This document shows, piece by piece, positions 33,893 to 43,218 of a stretch of 64,000 bases of DNA (position 1 is its first letter; the number at the start of each line of letters is the position of its first letter). A program made the translations under genes and the position numbers. The stretch covers positions 228,276,491-228,340,490 of the forward strand of contig OX352772.1 in assembly GCA_947095535.1 (NCBI GenBank), read 5' to 3'. Below the pieces are notes generated by a model. The model did not search any database, was not told the DNA's origin, and saw only the letters and a program-made list of their open reading frames with translations. The DNA comes from Poecilobothrus nobilitatus (taxonomy: Eukaryota; Arthropoda; Insecta; Diptera; Dolichopodidae).

Positions 33893-34366
33893 ATGAACAC
33901 ACTTCAGATAACGAAAGTTCTGAAATGTAATAGTGCAACACGTAAATTATTTAAAGGAGTTTTTGCGCTTGATCTAATACCACAAAAGATTTCTAAACCA
34001 GGTATTTTAGTAATAAACACTGACACTTCTGCTAAAAAAGGAACACATTGGTTAGCAATTTTCGTGCCAGTTCAAGGTTGTGCAGAATATTTTGATTCAT
34101 TTGGAAATCCACCATTCCACAATGAGATTGTGAAATTTCTACAAAATCAATCAAAATGTTTTGTTTTCAACAATAAGCGTTTACAAAGTGATCTTACATC
34201 AGTCTGTGGACAATATTGTTGCATATATTTATGGATGCGATGTAACTGCAAAAGTATGAAAAATTTTATTAATTTATTCAACACAATGTCGTCCGCCGCC
34301 CCACCCAAAAACGATAAAAAAATACAATTAATGTTTCGGAAAATTTTCAAAAAATGTATACGATAA
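33893..34366 (+). CDS. Adenain-like cysteine protease, lineage 1
   Basis: Maturation protease of Polinton/adenovirus type (C5-like), which cleaves capsid proteins. I chose ATG 33,893, inside the end of the preceding ORF, because it gives the family's normal N-terminus (LFKGVFALDLIP). Catalytic set in order: His52 in GTHWLAIF, Asp68 in EYFDSFG, Gln98 and Cys105 in SVCGQYCCIYLW. The 7-residue Gln-Cys spacing matches adenain. 157 residues, no stop or frameshift. Overlaps the next ORF's possible start at 34,354. Confidence 0.88.
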   Translation: MNTLQITKVLKCNSATRKLFKGVFALDLIPQKISKPGILVINTDTSAKKGTHWLAIFVPVQGCAEYFDSFGNPPFHNEIVKFLQNQSKCFVFNNKRLQSDLTSVCGQYCCIYLWMRCNCKSMKNFINLFNTMSSAAPPKNDKKIQLMFRKIFKKCIR

Positions 34367-34419
34367 AAGCTATAAATACAAAACTTTCAAGCTATAAAAC
34401 TAAACATAGTTTAAAAAAC

Positions 34420-35034
34420 ATGGAGCCAACATCAAATGCTGAAGTATTTGTCGAAAAACAAATAAACAACGACAACAATAACGATAACGACGAACAACAA
34501 CAAAAAAATCTTTTATTAAGCTATATTTACTATTTGGATAAAAAACAAACAATAAAAATACAAATTGGATTTAATGTTGAAAATTTTGCTGCAACAATAA
34601 TTTTCCAACGTCACCGCAAAGTCATTAGCGAGATGAATTATTTGCAGTGGCATGCTTTTTATGTAGATTTTACAACAAACATTCAACCTAAATTAAATTC
34701 AAATAAATTTCCACTCAAATTCAATCATACAGAGCAAAATAAAAAACTAACATTGGAACTAGATGAGTATACCCGCTTTTGCCTTATGTTGAACTTTATA
34801 CAAGCAGTGATGTCATATAACAATGGAGCTGAATTAAATGTACGGGAATATGTATTCAAGTATTTCGACAGATATATTGAAAGGAATAAACTGAAATTGG
34901 AACAAGAAGATTTTTACATTCCTATGAATTTACATATAGCTCAGTGCAATTATTCTAGACTATTCTATGAAATACCATTGTTTATGTCTGAAAAAATATA
35001 TTCTTCAATAATAAATAAAACAAATATTTTTTAA
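34420..35034 (+). CDS. Unknown accessory ORF of insect Polinton-like cluster
   Basis: I prefer ATG 34,420 (MEPTSNAEVFVEK) over the in-frame codon at 34,354, which would overlap the protease. 204 residues. After a low-complexity Asn/Asp/Gln linker (NNDNNNDNDEQQQ) comes a beta-rich region opening with IKIQIGFNVENFAATIIFQR, a pattern I recall from uncharacterised insect proteins in similar viral clusters. No catalytic motif seen. It ends convergently, overlapping by 4 bp, with the minus-strand exonuclease-like ORF. Confidence 0.6.
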   Translation: MEPTSNAEVFVEKQINNDNNNDNDEQQQKNLLLSYIYYLDKKQTIKIQIGFNVENFAATIIFQRHRKVISEMNYLQWHAFYVDFTTNIQPKLNSNKFPLKFNHTEQNKKLTLELDEYTRFCLMLNFIQAVMSYNNGAELNVREYVFKYFDRYIERNKLKLEQEDFYIPMNLHIAQCNYSRLFYEIPLFMSEKIYSSIINKTNIF

Positions 35035-35609
35035 AGCCAATTATTATTATTATTATCTTTTATTAAATACATGTACAAGTTTATACAATTTTTTACAGCA
35101 CATCTTTGCAACAAATTTTCTGTATTATGATGGTGAGGGCAAATGGTGATGTAATTCCTTAGTTTTTGTAGAGATGGAATTTTGTTATCTAAATTAATAA
35201 CTTTTACTGAATTTGAAATAAAAGTGTCTAAAAATTGCATTTTTTTAAGACCTTTTACATAAACAACATCAAATAATGTTGTTAAATGTTCCTCAAAGAC
35301 ATTTTTAACTTTTAAATACTCTATAAAGCCATCATTCCAATCCAAGTTATTAATGTTCTTTTTGTTGTACCCATTTTGCCATTTAACATCACTATTTAAC
35401 TCTTCAAATGAATACGGTGCTTTAAACATAAATAACACTGGTATTAGAGAACCATCAGCTATCAAAGAAAATTCTTTCAAAAAATATTGTTTGTTATTTC
35501 CAATAACAAATTGTAAATCAACTATAGCTTTCCTATTGCCATTGTTGCTACTGCTGTTACTGCTGCCGCTGTTGTTGTTGTTGTTGTTGTTGTTGTTGCT
35601 GCTATTCAT
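35031..35609 (-). CDS. Exonuclease-like family ORF, copy 2, poly-Asn N-terminus
   Basis: Intact 192-residue frame from ATG 35,609. It begins with a run of Asn/Ser encoded by an expanded trinucleotide repeat (about 35,540-35,605). The family domain follows: KAIVDLQFVIGNNKQYFLKE, then VVYVKGLKKMQFLDTFI, VINLDNKIPSL and a Cys/His end (CPHHHNTENLLQRC, VKNC). Same family as 31,988-33,930 and 41,678-42,150. RNase H-like exonuclease ancestry is my inference from motif order; the metal-binding acidic residues are incomplete, so catalysis is doubtful. Confidence 0.6.
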   Translation of the reverse strand: MNSSNNNNNNNNNSGSSNSSSNNGNRKAIVDLQFVIGNNKQYFLKEFSLIADGSLIPVLFMFKAPYSFEELNSDVKWQNGYNKKNINNLDWNDGFIEYLKVKNVFEEHLTTLFDVVYVKGLKKMQFLDTFISNSVKVINLDNKIPSLQKLRNYITICPHHHNTENLLQRCAVKNCINLYMYLIKDNNNNNWL

Positions 35610-35734
35610 TTTGTTCTTTATTATAATAAAAAAAAAACTAATAACCTAGCCTTTTATTTATAACTATGATTTCATAAACAAAAGTGGGGATACCTACCTA
35701 TTCTAAAGAGCAGTAAATTTTTAAAGCCATTAAC

Positions 35735-36020
35735 GGACCTTTGCAGACCGCTTTCGGCCCTTCGCAGACCGTTTTCAGACCTTCACAGACCGTTTTCGGA
35801 CCTTCACAGACTGTTTTCGGACCTGCAAAGACCGAAACTAGTCTTGAATACGGGACTTTGCGCCAAGGGGTCGCCTAAGCACTGTAATAAGTATCTGAAA
35901 AAAAAAATTTTTTTTCAGACCGTTGTCGGACCTTCAAAGACAGTTTTGGATCTTCAAAGACCGAGACTAGTCGTGAATACAGACCTCTGACACCTTTGCA
36001 CCTTCATAAGTATCTGAAAA
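35735..36020. repeat. 21-bp minisatellite and about 130-bp direct repeat
   Basis: Units close to 'cagaccgttttcggaccttca' (21 bp, split as 'cagaccgttttcgg' + 'accttca') recur four to five times at about 35,735-35,830 and again at 35,925-35,970. The larger block that ends 'taagtatctgaaaaaaaaa' occurs twice (35,830-35,910 and 35,950-36,030). No gene. GC content is visibly higher than in surrounding DNA. Confidence 0.7.
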
Positions 36021-36104
36021 AAAAAACAATTTTTCCTTTGCTTTCAAAATAAATCAAAAAAAAAAAAAAAAAAAGCAAATTAAATTTTTAATCTTAAAGT
36101 TTAT

Positions 36105-36435
36105 TTATTTCAAAAATTTTTCTTGTGAATCGATATCAATCGATGGAATTAATTGAAATAATGCCATATTTCGTCTGTCTTTATCCCGTCCCAAAAATTT
36201 GAGATAAAACTGCGCTCTATTCAATTCCTCTAATTTTGGTTCGTTTGTTACTTTTTTTGAAAACCTGTCCGGCATGAAAAATATAATTTTTTCATTGGTT
36301 AGTGGATCTTCTACCTCGCAAAGCACCACCTCTTTTCGTCTCTAAAAAGCGCCAGGAAATCACCTCGTATATTTTATTCTGTTGTAAAATATCAACATTT
36401 TGATATTTTTCACTTGAACTCACTCCCAATTCCAT
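36105..36435 (-). pseudogene. Small viral protein, possibly ssDNA-binding, copy 1
   Basis: From ATG 36,435 (MELGVSSSEKYQNVDIL) through ISWRFLETK, then a one-base frameshift near 36,330 into EDPLTNEKIIFFMPDRFSKK and FYLKFLGRD. The 'F-x-P-x-R-F-S-K' motif followed by a short beta strand matches a small protein common in insect Polinton clusters. The same layout is at 42,532-42,992. A role in DNA binding is only suggested by analogy. Confidence 0.5.
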
Positions 36436-37371
36436 TAAATTTTTTAAAAAGGCAGCCTATTTCATATTAAAAAAATAGAAAATAGGAAATTAAAAATAAA
36501 AAGAAAACAAATATCTTACCATATTGTTTGTTTTATTTTGTAATGTTATGTATATACTTAATAAAGTAAATAATTTCTAATGATATTAAAGGAAAATTGT
36601 TGTTTTTATATATAAAAAACTTTATATATCACATCCCTACTATATAGTATACAATCACAAGTTTTTTTTTTTGTTTTTGAAAACATAAAATTATTTTTAA
36701 AAAAAACAAAAAAAAAAACCAAATAACTAACTCATTATGCAATTAAGCAATTTTTTGTTTTGTTTTGTTTTTGTTTCTGTAATTGATATTAAATCTGTAA
36801 AAGATTTTTTTTTTTTTTTTAAAGTTGATATTCTAATACGATACAACAATTTTGCCGTATTTGAAAAATATCATATAAATTAAAAAGTTATGAAGGTTGC
36901 TGCAGCTGCGCTGTGCCAAAAAACATTTTTTTATAGATTTATTTTATTTTATGATTAGAATAGTAATGCGAGCACTAAACAAGTTAATATGCTAATACGA
37001 TGCAACATTGTTGTAGTATTTGAAAAATATAATATAAATTAAATAGTTGTCAAGGATGTGACAGTTGATGTAGTGTCTCAACAACTTTTTATAGATTTAT
37101 TTATTTTTATGATTAGAATAGTAAAGTTGCCTTTCTAAAAAAAAAAAAAAAAAAAACATAAAAAAACAGTTAATATGCGAATACGATGCAACATTGTTGC
37201 AGAATTAATAAGTTACACTAAGTAAATTCATAGTGAGTTTTTTAAATGTATTTACCCGGTGGTGGTTTTTAAAAATATATATATGATCTTATGTTAAAAT
37301 CCATTTTTAGTTAGCAATAATTTTTGTTACGAAATAATAACGTTTTACATAAATAAAAACAAACAAAAAAA
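36436..37371. other. AT-rich spacer between the two viral lineages
   Basis: No gene. It contains homopolymer runs and a repeated segment of about 200 bp: 'gatacaacaattttgccgtatttgaaaaatat' region at 36,840 and its relative at 36,998, both followed by 'ttatagatttatt'. This may be where two elements are joined, but I found no terminal inverted repeat or 6-bp target duplication. Confidence 0.45.
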
Positions 37372-38890
37372 ATGAATTCAGCAAATAAAAAAATGAAATT
37401 AGAATGTAATGAGTGTAAAAAAATTTTTACAAGATCGGATAATCTAAAAAGACATAAATGTAGAACACAATTAAAACATAAATGTGATTTATGTCAAAAA
37501 ACATTTAGTAGAAAAAGAATTTTATTAGATCATATAAAAAACCACAGAGAAAGTTATGAAAATACAATATTTTGTGAGAATTGCAAAACAACCATCTCAA
37601 ATAATTTATGGAACTACCACATTAGGACAAATAAACATAAGAAAAATGCAGCAGAAGTCATTAAAACTAATATTAGGTGTATTAATGTATGTTTTCAAAA
37701 TAGACTAGAAACATTTATTAGAGATAATGATGATGAAGGCATATTAAACCCATCACAATTTTTAGAAAAGGCTCAAACCGATATAATTGAATTGTTGAGA
37801 CAATCACTAAAAAAGCACAATGCCATTAAGGTAAATCTTGAACTTTTCGGCGAATATATAAAACCAACAGAAAAAGAGTTTGAAAATATATCAATCAAAT
37901 CTTTTCAAACTCGAACGTTTAGCATTACACAGACAGACGATCTTAATGATTTTTTTGAAAATGCTAAAGAAGTTATTCAACAACAAGCACAAGACTTCCA
38001 AGAAAAGGATAGTGGCTGGGCGTTGATCAGAATTTTACACGTGGAAATAAATATTAATAAATATGAACCAATCCGCGTTTCTAGTTATATTAAGTTACCA
38101 AAAAACATAGAAGATAAAAAAGCCTGCATTAATATCAATAATAATGATAACTTCTGTTTTAAGTGGAGTTTGGTATCAGCCTTACAAACTTGTGCTCAAC
38201 ATGCAAAACGAACATCTTCATACAAAATTAGTGACATTTCTCAACCCATAGTCAAGCTTGAGTTTGGCGATTTTTACAACTTAATTTTGGTAATATGCAA
38301 TTTCCAGCTAAATAGTCTGAATTAAATTTATTCGAAGAACTTAATAATGACATAAGCATAAATTTGTTTGGACTGGAAGTCATTAATAAGAAATATGAGG
38401 TTGTAGGGCCATTTTATTTGACAAAATGTGAAAAAAAGTTTCATGTCAATTTATTGCTTTTGGAAAGGGATGAAAAATTTCATTTTGTTTACATAAAACA
38501 TTTATCAAGATTGATAAGTCGATCTGTAAAAAGAATACTCATCAAATTTATATTTGTAATATGTGCTTGCAACATTTTCATATATTACAACAACGTGACT
38601 TACACATACTCGAATGCAATAAAGTAGTTACAAAGCTTCCATCTGTTGGAAAAAAATACACTAGAGTTTAAGAATTATCAACAACAATTGAAAACACCTT
38701 TTGTTATTTATGCTGATGCTGAGAGTATTTTACAGCCTATTGCAATATGCAATCCTGATCCCATGATGTCTTCAACAACAAATATTCATCAACATGTTCC
38801 AGTAACTTTCTCGTACTACATTAAGTGTTCTTTTGATGATAGTCTAAGCTGTTTCAAAGAATTTGTTGGAGTTAACTGTGCTAAGGAATT
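37372..38890 (+). pseudogene. Protein-primed DNA polymerase B, N-terminal part (lineage 2)
   Basis: Replicative PolB of Polinton-like elements; only the zinc-finger/terminal and exonuclease-side regions remain. The ATG at 37,372 is followed by three C2H2-like fingers (CNECKKIFTRSDNLKRHKC, CDLCQKTFSRKRILLDHIKNH and CENCKTTI...HIRTNKH). WALIRILHVEININ, CFKWSLVSAL and later VNLLLLERD follow, then the exonuclease motif FVIYADAES (D-x-E kept). Frameshifts occur near 38,320 and 38,560. Palm and thumb domains are absent; homology ends at about 38,890 where a protease fragment is fused. Confidence 0.85.
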
Positions 38891-39216
38891 TTTAAAATAT
38901 TTCCGCGCAGTTTTTATGAGAGATAAATTACCGGCACATAAACCTCAAAAATATGAAACTGGTATAATAAATTTGGATAATTGTATTGGAAGTGGAACAC
39001 ATTGGGTAGCTTATTATAAAAAAACCGCAAATTGTACAATATTTTGACAGTTTTGGAAATTTAAAACCTTCATTAGAAGTAATTCAATATTTAGGAGATA
39101 ATCTTGTGTATAATTATAAAAAATATCAAAACTTTAATTCATATAATTGCGGTCATCTATGTTTAGAATTTTTATTTCATATTGTTAACAAAAAAAAAAA
39201 AATTATCTATAAATAA
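38891..39216 (+). pseudogene. Adenain-like protease fragment fused to PolB
   Basis: Continues in frame with the PolB piece. FRAVFMRDKLP, then GIINLDNC, GTHWVAYY (His), a one-base frameshift at about 39,044, DSFGNLKPS (Asp) and a Gln seven residues before the Cys of NCGHLCLEF. All four adenain-type catalytic residues are recognisable, but the protein's N-terminus is gone and the frame is broken. It is a different lineage from the protease at 33,893-34,366. The junction must come from a deletion between polB and the protease gene. Confidence 0.8.
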
Positions 39217-39512
39217 AACATGAAAAAAAAAATGTCTTTATTATTAGTCTGAATTAATTAAAAACCTAACCTACATTAATAATTTTGTTCAAGTTCAAGG
39301 TTATTTCTTTGCAAAAAAAAAAAACAAAAACAAAAAGTAGTGATAAAGAATAATTCAAATTTATTCCAGAAAGAAAAGAAATTTAAAGAAAAATTAAATT
39401 GAATTGAAACATGTATATATGCATATACATATTTTAATTGTGATGAATTAACCTTGAAAATCTATAAAAGCGGAATGCATTTCTGAAATACCTTATTATT
39501 TCAATTAAAGAT

Positions 39513-40196
39513 ATGTCAATAACATTAACTTTAAACGGAAACTCTTCTATATTGACAACTAATTATTTTCCTCCTATAGACCTAAAGGGGAAAGAATATA
39601 CGTGCGGTTTAGCAGATTTTCAAACATATAATTCAATACCGAATATAGACGAGGAGAATAATAGATTTATTATTGATGATAAACCTATTATAATTCCAAC
39701 AGGTTCATATGAAATTGAAGATATTGAAACATTTCTCAGAAGAACGTTAAATATAACTGAAACAGATAAGGAAAAATTAATTTTAAGAGCAAATAATATT
39801 ACATTAAAGTGTGAAATTTTTGCTGATAAAGAAATTGATTTTGCAAGAGAAGATACTATTGGAGGATTATTACGCTTCAGCAAAAAGAAATTATCAGCTA
39901 ATAAATGGCATACTTCAGATCTTTTTGTTGATATTAACAATGTAAATATAGTAAGAATAGAATGTAATATTATCTCCGGGACGTATATAAATGAAGAGGA
40001 AGCATGTATTTTACATGAATTTTCTATAAGTGTCAGTCCTGGCTATAAAATAATTGAAGTTCGTAAAAGTGTAATTTATCTACCAGTAACTGTTGATCAG
40101 ATAAGATCTCTCACTATTAAATTACTTGATCAGGACGGAAATTGGATTAATTTTCGAGGAGAAACAATAACAATTAGATTACATTTAAAAGTTTAA
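39513..40196 (+). CDS. Penton-like single-jelly-roll protein, lineage 2
   Basis: Intact 227-residue frame starting MSITLTLNGNSS. Motifs recalled from insect endogenous viral clusters: YNSIPNIDEENNRF, IIIPTGSYEIEDIE, LRANNITLKCEIF, ILHEFSISVSPGYKIIEV and a final INFRGETITIRLHLK. Beta-rich throughout, placed immediately upstream of the double-jelly-roll capsid gene (1-bp gap), the normal place for a penton. It shares no obvious sequence with the lineage 1 penton at 30,173. Assignment as penton rests on context and my recall of the family. Confidence 0.75.
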   Translation: MSITLTLNGNSSILTTNYFPPIDLKGKEYTCGLADFQTYNSIPNIDEENNRFIIDDKPIIIPTGSYEIEDIETFLRRTLNITETDKEKLILRANNITLKCEIFADKEIDFAREDTIGGLLRFSKKKLSANKWHTSDLFVDINNVNIVRIECNIISGTYINEEEACILHEFSISVSPGYKIIEVRKSVIYLPVTVDQIRSLTIKLLDQDGNWINFRGETITIRLHLKV

Positions 40197-40197
40197 A

Positions 40198-41496
40198 ATG
40201 CTAGTGTTAATAAATAAAAATTACTGTCGAAAATCAGCAATATCTAAAATTACTTGGATACCAATTAAAATGAGCCTAATGAATCTTTTTGGTGAACCTG
40301 TTTTTGATGAAACTATAATTAGTGCTCACTGTCATAAATATTATCCATTCAACATTACCAATAAGAACACCAATAGTAATATAAGAATAGTAATACAAAA
40401 TCAGAATTTAAATATATTACCTTCAACAAATCTTATTTATATAGAAGGATATCTATCAAATCACGATAGAACGACTCTTAAAAATACTTAACTAGTTAAT
40501 AATGCCGCACCATTTCTATTTGAGAAAATTGTCTATACACTTAATGGCAACAAAATTGATCATAATATTAAGGTTGGTATAACTTCAACGCTAAAAAATT
40601 ATATTTCAGTTAATGAAAACGAAAGCAGTGCTTTATTCAATGCGAGTTGGTCCCCAAAAACATCAACTCAGTTGGAAGAGCATTATTTCAGTTTTTACGT
40701 TCCTTTAAAGAGATTATTAGGATTTGCAGAAGATTATAAAAACTATATTCCTAATGCACAACATGAATTAATATTAACACGCGCTGGAAGCAACAACAAT
40801 TCATTAATATGTTCAAATGCTACTGAGAAGCCGGATGTTACTATTACAAAACTAGGCTGGAGAGTTCAACATATTAATTTGATGGATTCCCCAAAAGACG
40901 TATTATATAAAAGTATTGGTAATGGTTCTGTTATGAAAATGGGTTTTAGAAGTTGGGACTTAAATGAGAATCCTTCATTACCGCCAGCAAATCACTTCAT
41001 TTGGAATGTTAAATCATCTTCACAATTAGAAAACCTCGATTTATTATTTTCGCTCTACAAACTGATCAACAAAATATTGAAGAAAATCTTTCAAAAGACC
41101 CTTCAAAATTTAATCATTGTGATGTTTCTAATTTAAAAGTATATTTAAATTCTCAAGTATATCCATATGAAGATATGAATTTAGAGTTTTCAAAAAAATC
41201 GTTATGATTTAGCATATGAAGCATACTCGAATTTTCGAAGTGCTTACTACAATCACTACAATCATCAAACATCAGAACCTTCAGTTTCATGGGAGAATTT
41301 TAAAAATTCATCTCCAATTTTTATAATTGACACCCGTTACCAAAATGAAGATCCTAAAATGGGTGCAGTTGATATAAAAATTGAACTGAAAACTATGAAA
41401 AGAATTCCAGAAAAAACTACCGCTTTCTGTCTCATTATTCATGATCGCTTAGTGGAGTTTAAACCGTTAACAGGTGAAGTAAATAAAATTATTTAA
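40198..41496 (+). pseudogene. Major capsid protein (double jelly roll), lineage 2, broken
   Basis: The ATG at 40,198 follows the penton stop by one base. Motifs: YPFNITNKN, LIYIEGYL, LVNNAAPFLFEKIVYTLNG, TLKNYISVNENES, YVPLKRLLGFAEDY, MKMGFRSWDL and a C-terminal TAFCLIIHDRLVEFKPLTG. The length of about 430 codons fits the insect family. Breaks: an in-frame TAA at 40,489-40,491, a frameshift near 41,045 and another near 41,203. Otherwise continuous to TAA 41,494-41,496, so it is a recently damaged gene. Confidence 0.8.
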
Positions 41497-41677
41497 ATTT
41501 CTGAAAAAAAAAAAAAAAAAAAAAAACAAACGAAACATTAAAAAACCTGGAATCTTGCTGTATTTTTGAAACTCCTCATTTATTGTTGGGATATTTTTTA
41601 TGATTGCATTACACTGTATAAGTTTTTTAATTTACAACTTTATAAATATATTAAATTTAATCTTTTGAAACATAAAA

Positions 41678-42150
41678 ATGGAATATGTAATTATTGATAT
41701 TCAAGGTTTTCGAGATAATCGAAATAAGTTTATTATAAAAGAAATTGCGTGCTTATCATCAAACTGTGAAATTCAACATTTTATTATAAAAGCTCCTTAT
41801 GGATATCATATTATAAATAATAATACAAAAATAACAAATAAATGGTTAACAAAAAATCATCATGGATTTGCTTGGAATGATGGATCATCTTATTTTTGTA
41901 ATGTAATTAATTTTTAAAAAGATATATAGATTATCAAACTATAGTTTACGTTAAAGGGTTAAAAACAAAAAATTATTCAAAGTTTTTTCAAGCGAAATAA
42001 CGTTATACACTTAGATGAACAAGAATCAACAAGTTTGAAAACATTAAAAAAACTTTATGAAAATCAATACAAAAAATGTCAATTCAATCATATGGGATAT
42101 TGTGCTTTTCAAAATGTTTATTTAATAAAAAAGCTGATATAAGCAATTTA
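41678..42150 (+). pseudogene. Exonuclease-like family ORF, copy 3
   Basis: ATG 41,678: EYVIIDIQGFRDNRNKFIIKE, then FIIKAPYG, NNTKITNKWLTKNHHGFAWND. The frame is lost at 41,915; the remainder is recognisable in other frames (VYVKG at about 41,945-41,960, VIHLDEQES, then CQFNHMGYCAFQNVYLI). Same family as 31,988 and 35,609. Its position directly downstream of the capsid gene is the same as in lineage 1. Confidence 0.6.
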
Positions 42151-42250
42151 ATCATATATAAACTCTTTCAAATATTGAAGTTAGTATTAATCAAAAACTT
42201 AAAATCAAATAGTAAACATCAATATACCTACATATTTGAAATAAAAAACA

Positions 42251-42427
42251 ATGGAAAACAAAGAGCAGAAAAAAAATAATAATTTTCAAGTATATAAAAG
42301 TCCATCAAAATCAAAAACATCACTATCATGCACCTTATCGTGCGTGAAATCAGCATCATCAGCAAGTATGTACAATATAGGGAAAAAAGAAAAGGATCGA
42401 AAAGACAATTGTTGTCCATTGTCATAG
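42251..42427 (+). CDS. Small Ser/Lys-rich ORF
   Basis: 58-residue frame (MENKEQKKNNNFQVYKSPSK, then SCTLSCVKSASS and a CC near the end). Not recognised. It could be a chance frame; it is listed because it lies in the compact viral gene order with its own ATG. Confidence 0.25.
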   Translation: MENKEQKKNNNFQVYKSPSKSKTSLSCTLSCVKSASSASMYNIGKKEKDRKDNCCPLS

Positions 42428-42531
42428 TTTTAATTATCAAATCTGTAAAATAATTTTCTGAAATTAATAAAAAAAAAAAAAGTGAAAGAAAAAAACATTA
42501 AAATAGGTTTTTAAAATTAAACAAAAATTTA

Positions 42532-42992
42532 TTAAATTTCTTCCATTACAAATTTCAGTTTTACTGAATTGTTTTCTTTAGATAAAATAATAAATTTTTA
42601 TAAAATTTCATTATTTTTAATTTTTTTATTAATTTTTTTTATTATATTTGCTGTAAATTTTTCAGCATAATTTAAAGGTAAATATGTATAAGAATCTTTC
42701 ATCGTTATACATATACTCTTTAAAATTTCTCCATCCGGCTTCACAAATTAGGAGTACTTTTCTTCAATGTTTGTAATTATGAACTCTTTGTTCATTGGTA
42801 AGTTCGTCATCGCGAAATACTTGCGATAAACGGGAATGTTGTTGACCTGCTCAATAAAATTAAGTAAATCCTCATTGGATTCATCGTCTTCTACATCGCT
42901 TTCATCATCTACAATTATGTTGTTGAATTCCATTTCCAAATTCCTTTTTGCTCGTTTTTTCCTTTTGTCTTCTGATGTGATGATCTCCTCAT
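42532..42992 (-). pseudogene. Small viral protein, possibly ssDNA-binding, copy 2
   Basis: From ATG 42,992 a basic start, a frameshift, then an acidic middle (VDDESDVEDDESNEDLL) and NIPVYRKYFAMTNLP. After a further frameshift near 42,750 comes DSYTYLPLNYAEKFT, which aligns in layout with IIFFMPDRFSKKVT of the copy at 36,105-36,435. Ends VMEEI at 42,532. Two to three frameshifts. Confidence 0.45.
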
Positions 42993-43218
42993 TTTATTTT
43001 AATATTTATAATAATTTATTTAAGAAAAACTTAATTTAAGAAAAATTTAATTTTTTATTTTAAACAACTTGTAAAATATATTTAAGCTTCTGTTTTTATA
43101 CGATTTTAACGGAAACCTAATTCCAGTTGTATTTCATAATTTAAGTAAATTTACTTATCACTGATATATCTAATAGTATTTCTGGTCCCGTTAGAATAAT
43201 ACCAAATACTACAGAAAA

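Larger units (their letters stand above)
31988..33930 (+). pseudogene. Exonuclease-like family ORF, copy 1, split by a DNA transposon
   Basis: ATG at 31,988 (MACALVDLSFCTDDSN) runs to 32,087, where a 1,572-bp transposon is inserted. After one TAAAA target copy (33,660-33,664) the same frame continues to 33,930 (FPTRDLKRTDLK, FDIVLTNGKLRAEFLTAYI, TRLIDISHL). The same family occurs at 35,031-35,609 and 41,678-42,150, with V/I-D-x-x-F at the N-terminus and V-Y-V-K-G-x-x-x-x-x-F-L later. This layout is reminiscent of the DEDD exonuclease fold, but the usual D-x-E pair is not visible. Its 3' end overlaps the protease start. Confidence 0.6.

Noticed and set aside
20912..35034. A single functional Polinton covering both integrases and lineage 1
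   Set aside because: Two diverged integrases, a broken ATPase, no PolB polymerase domain and no terminal inverted repeats make one intact element untenable.
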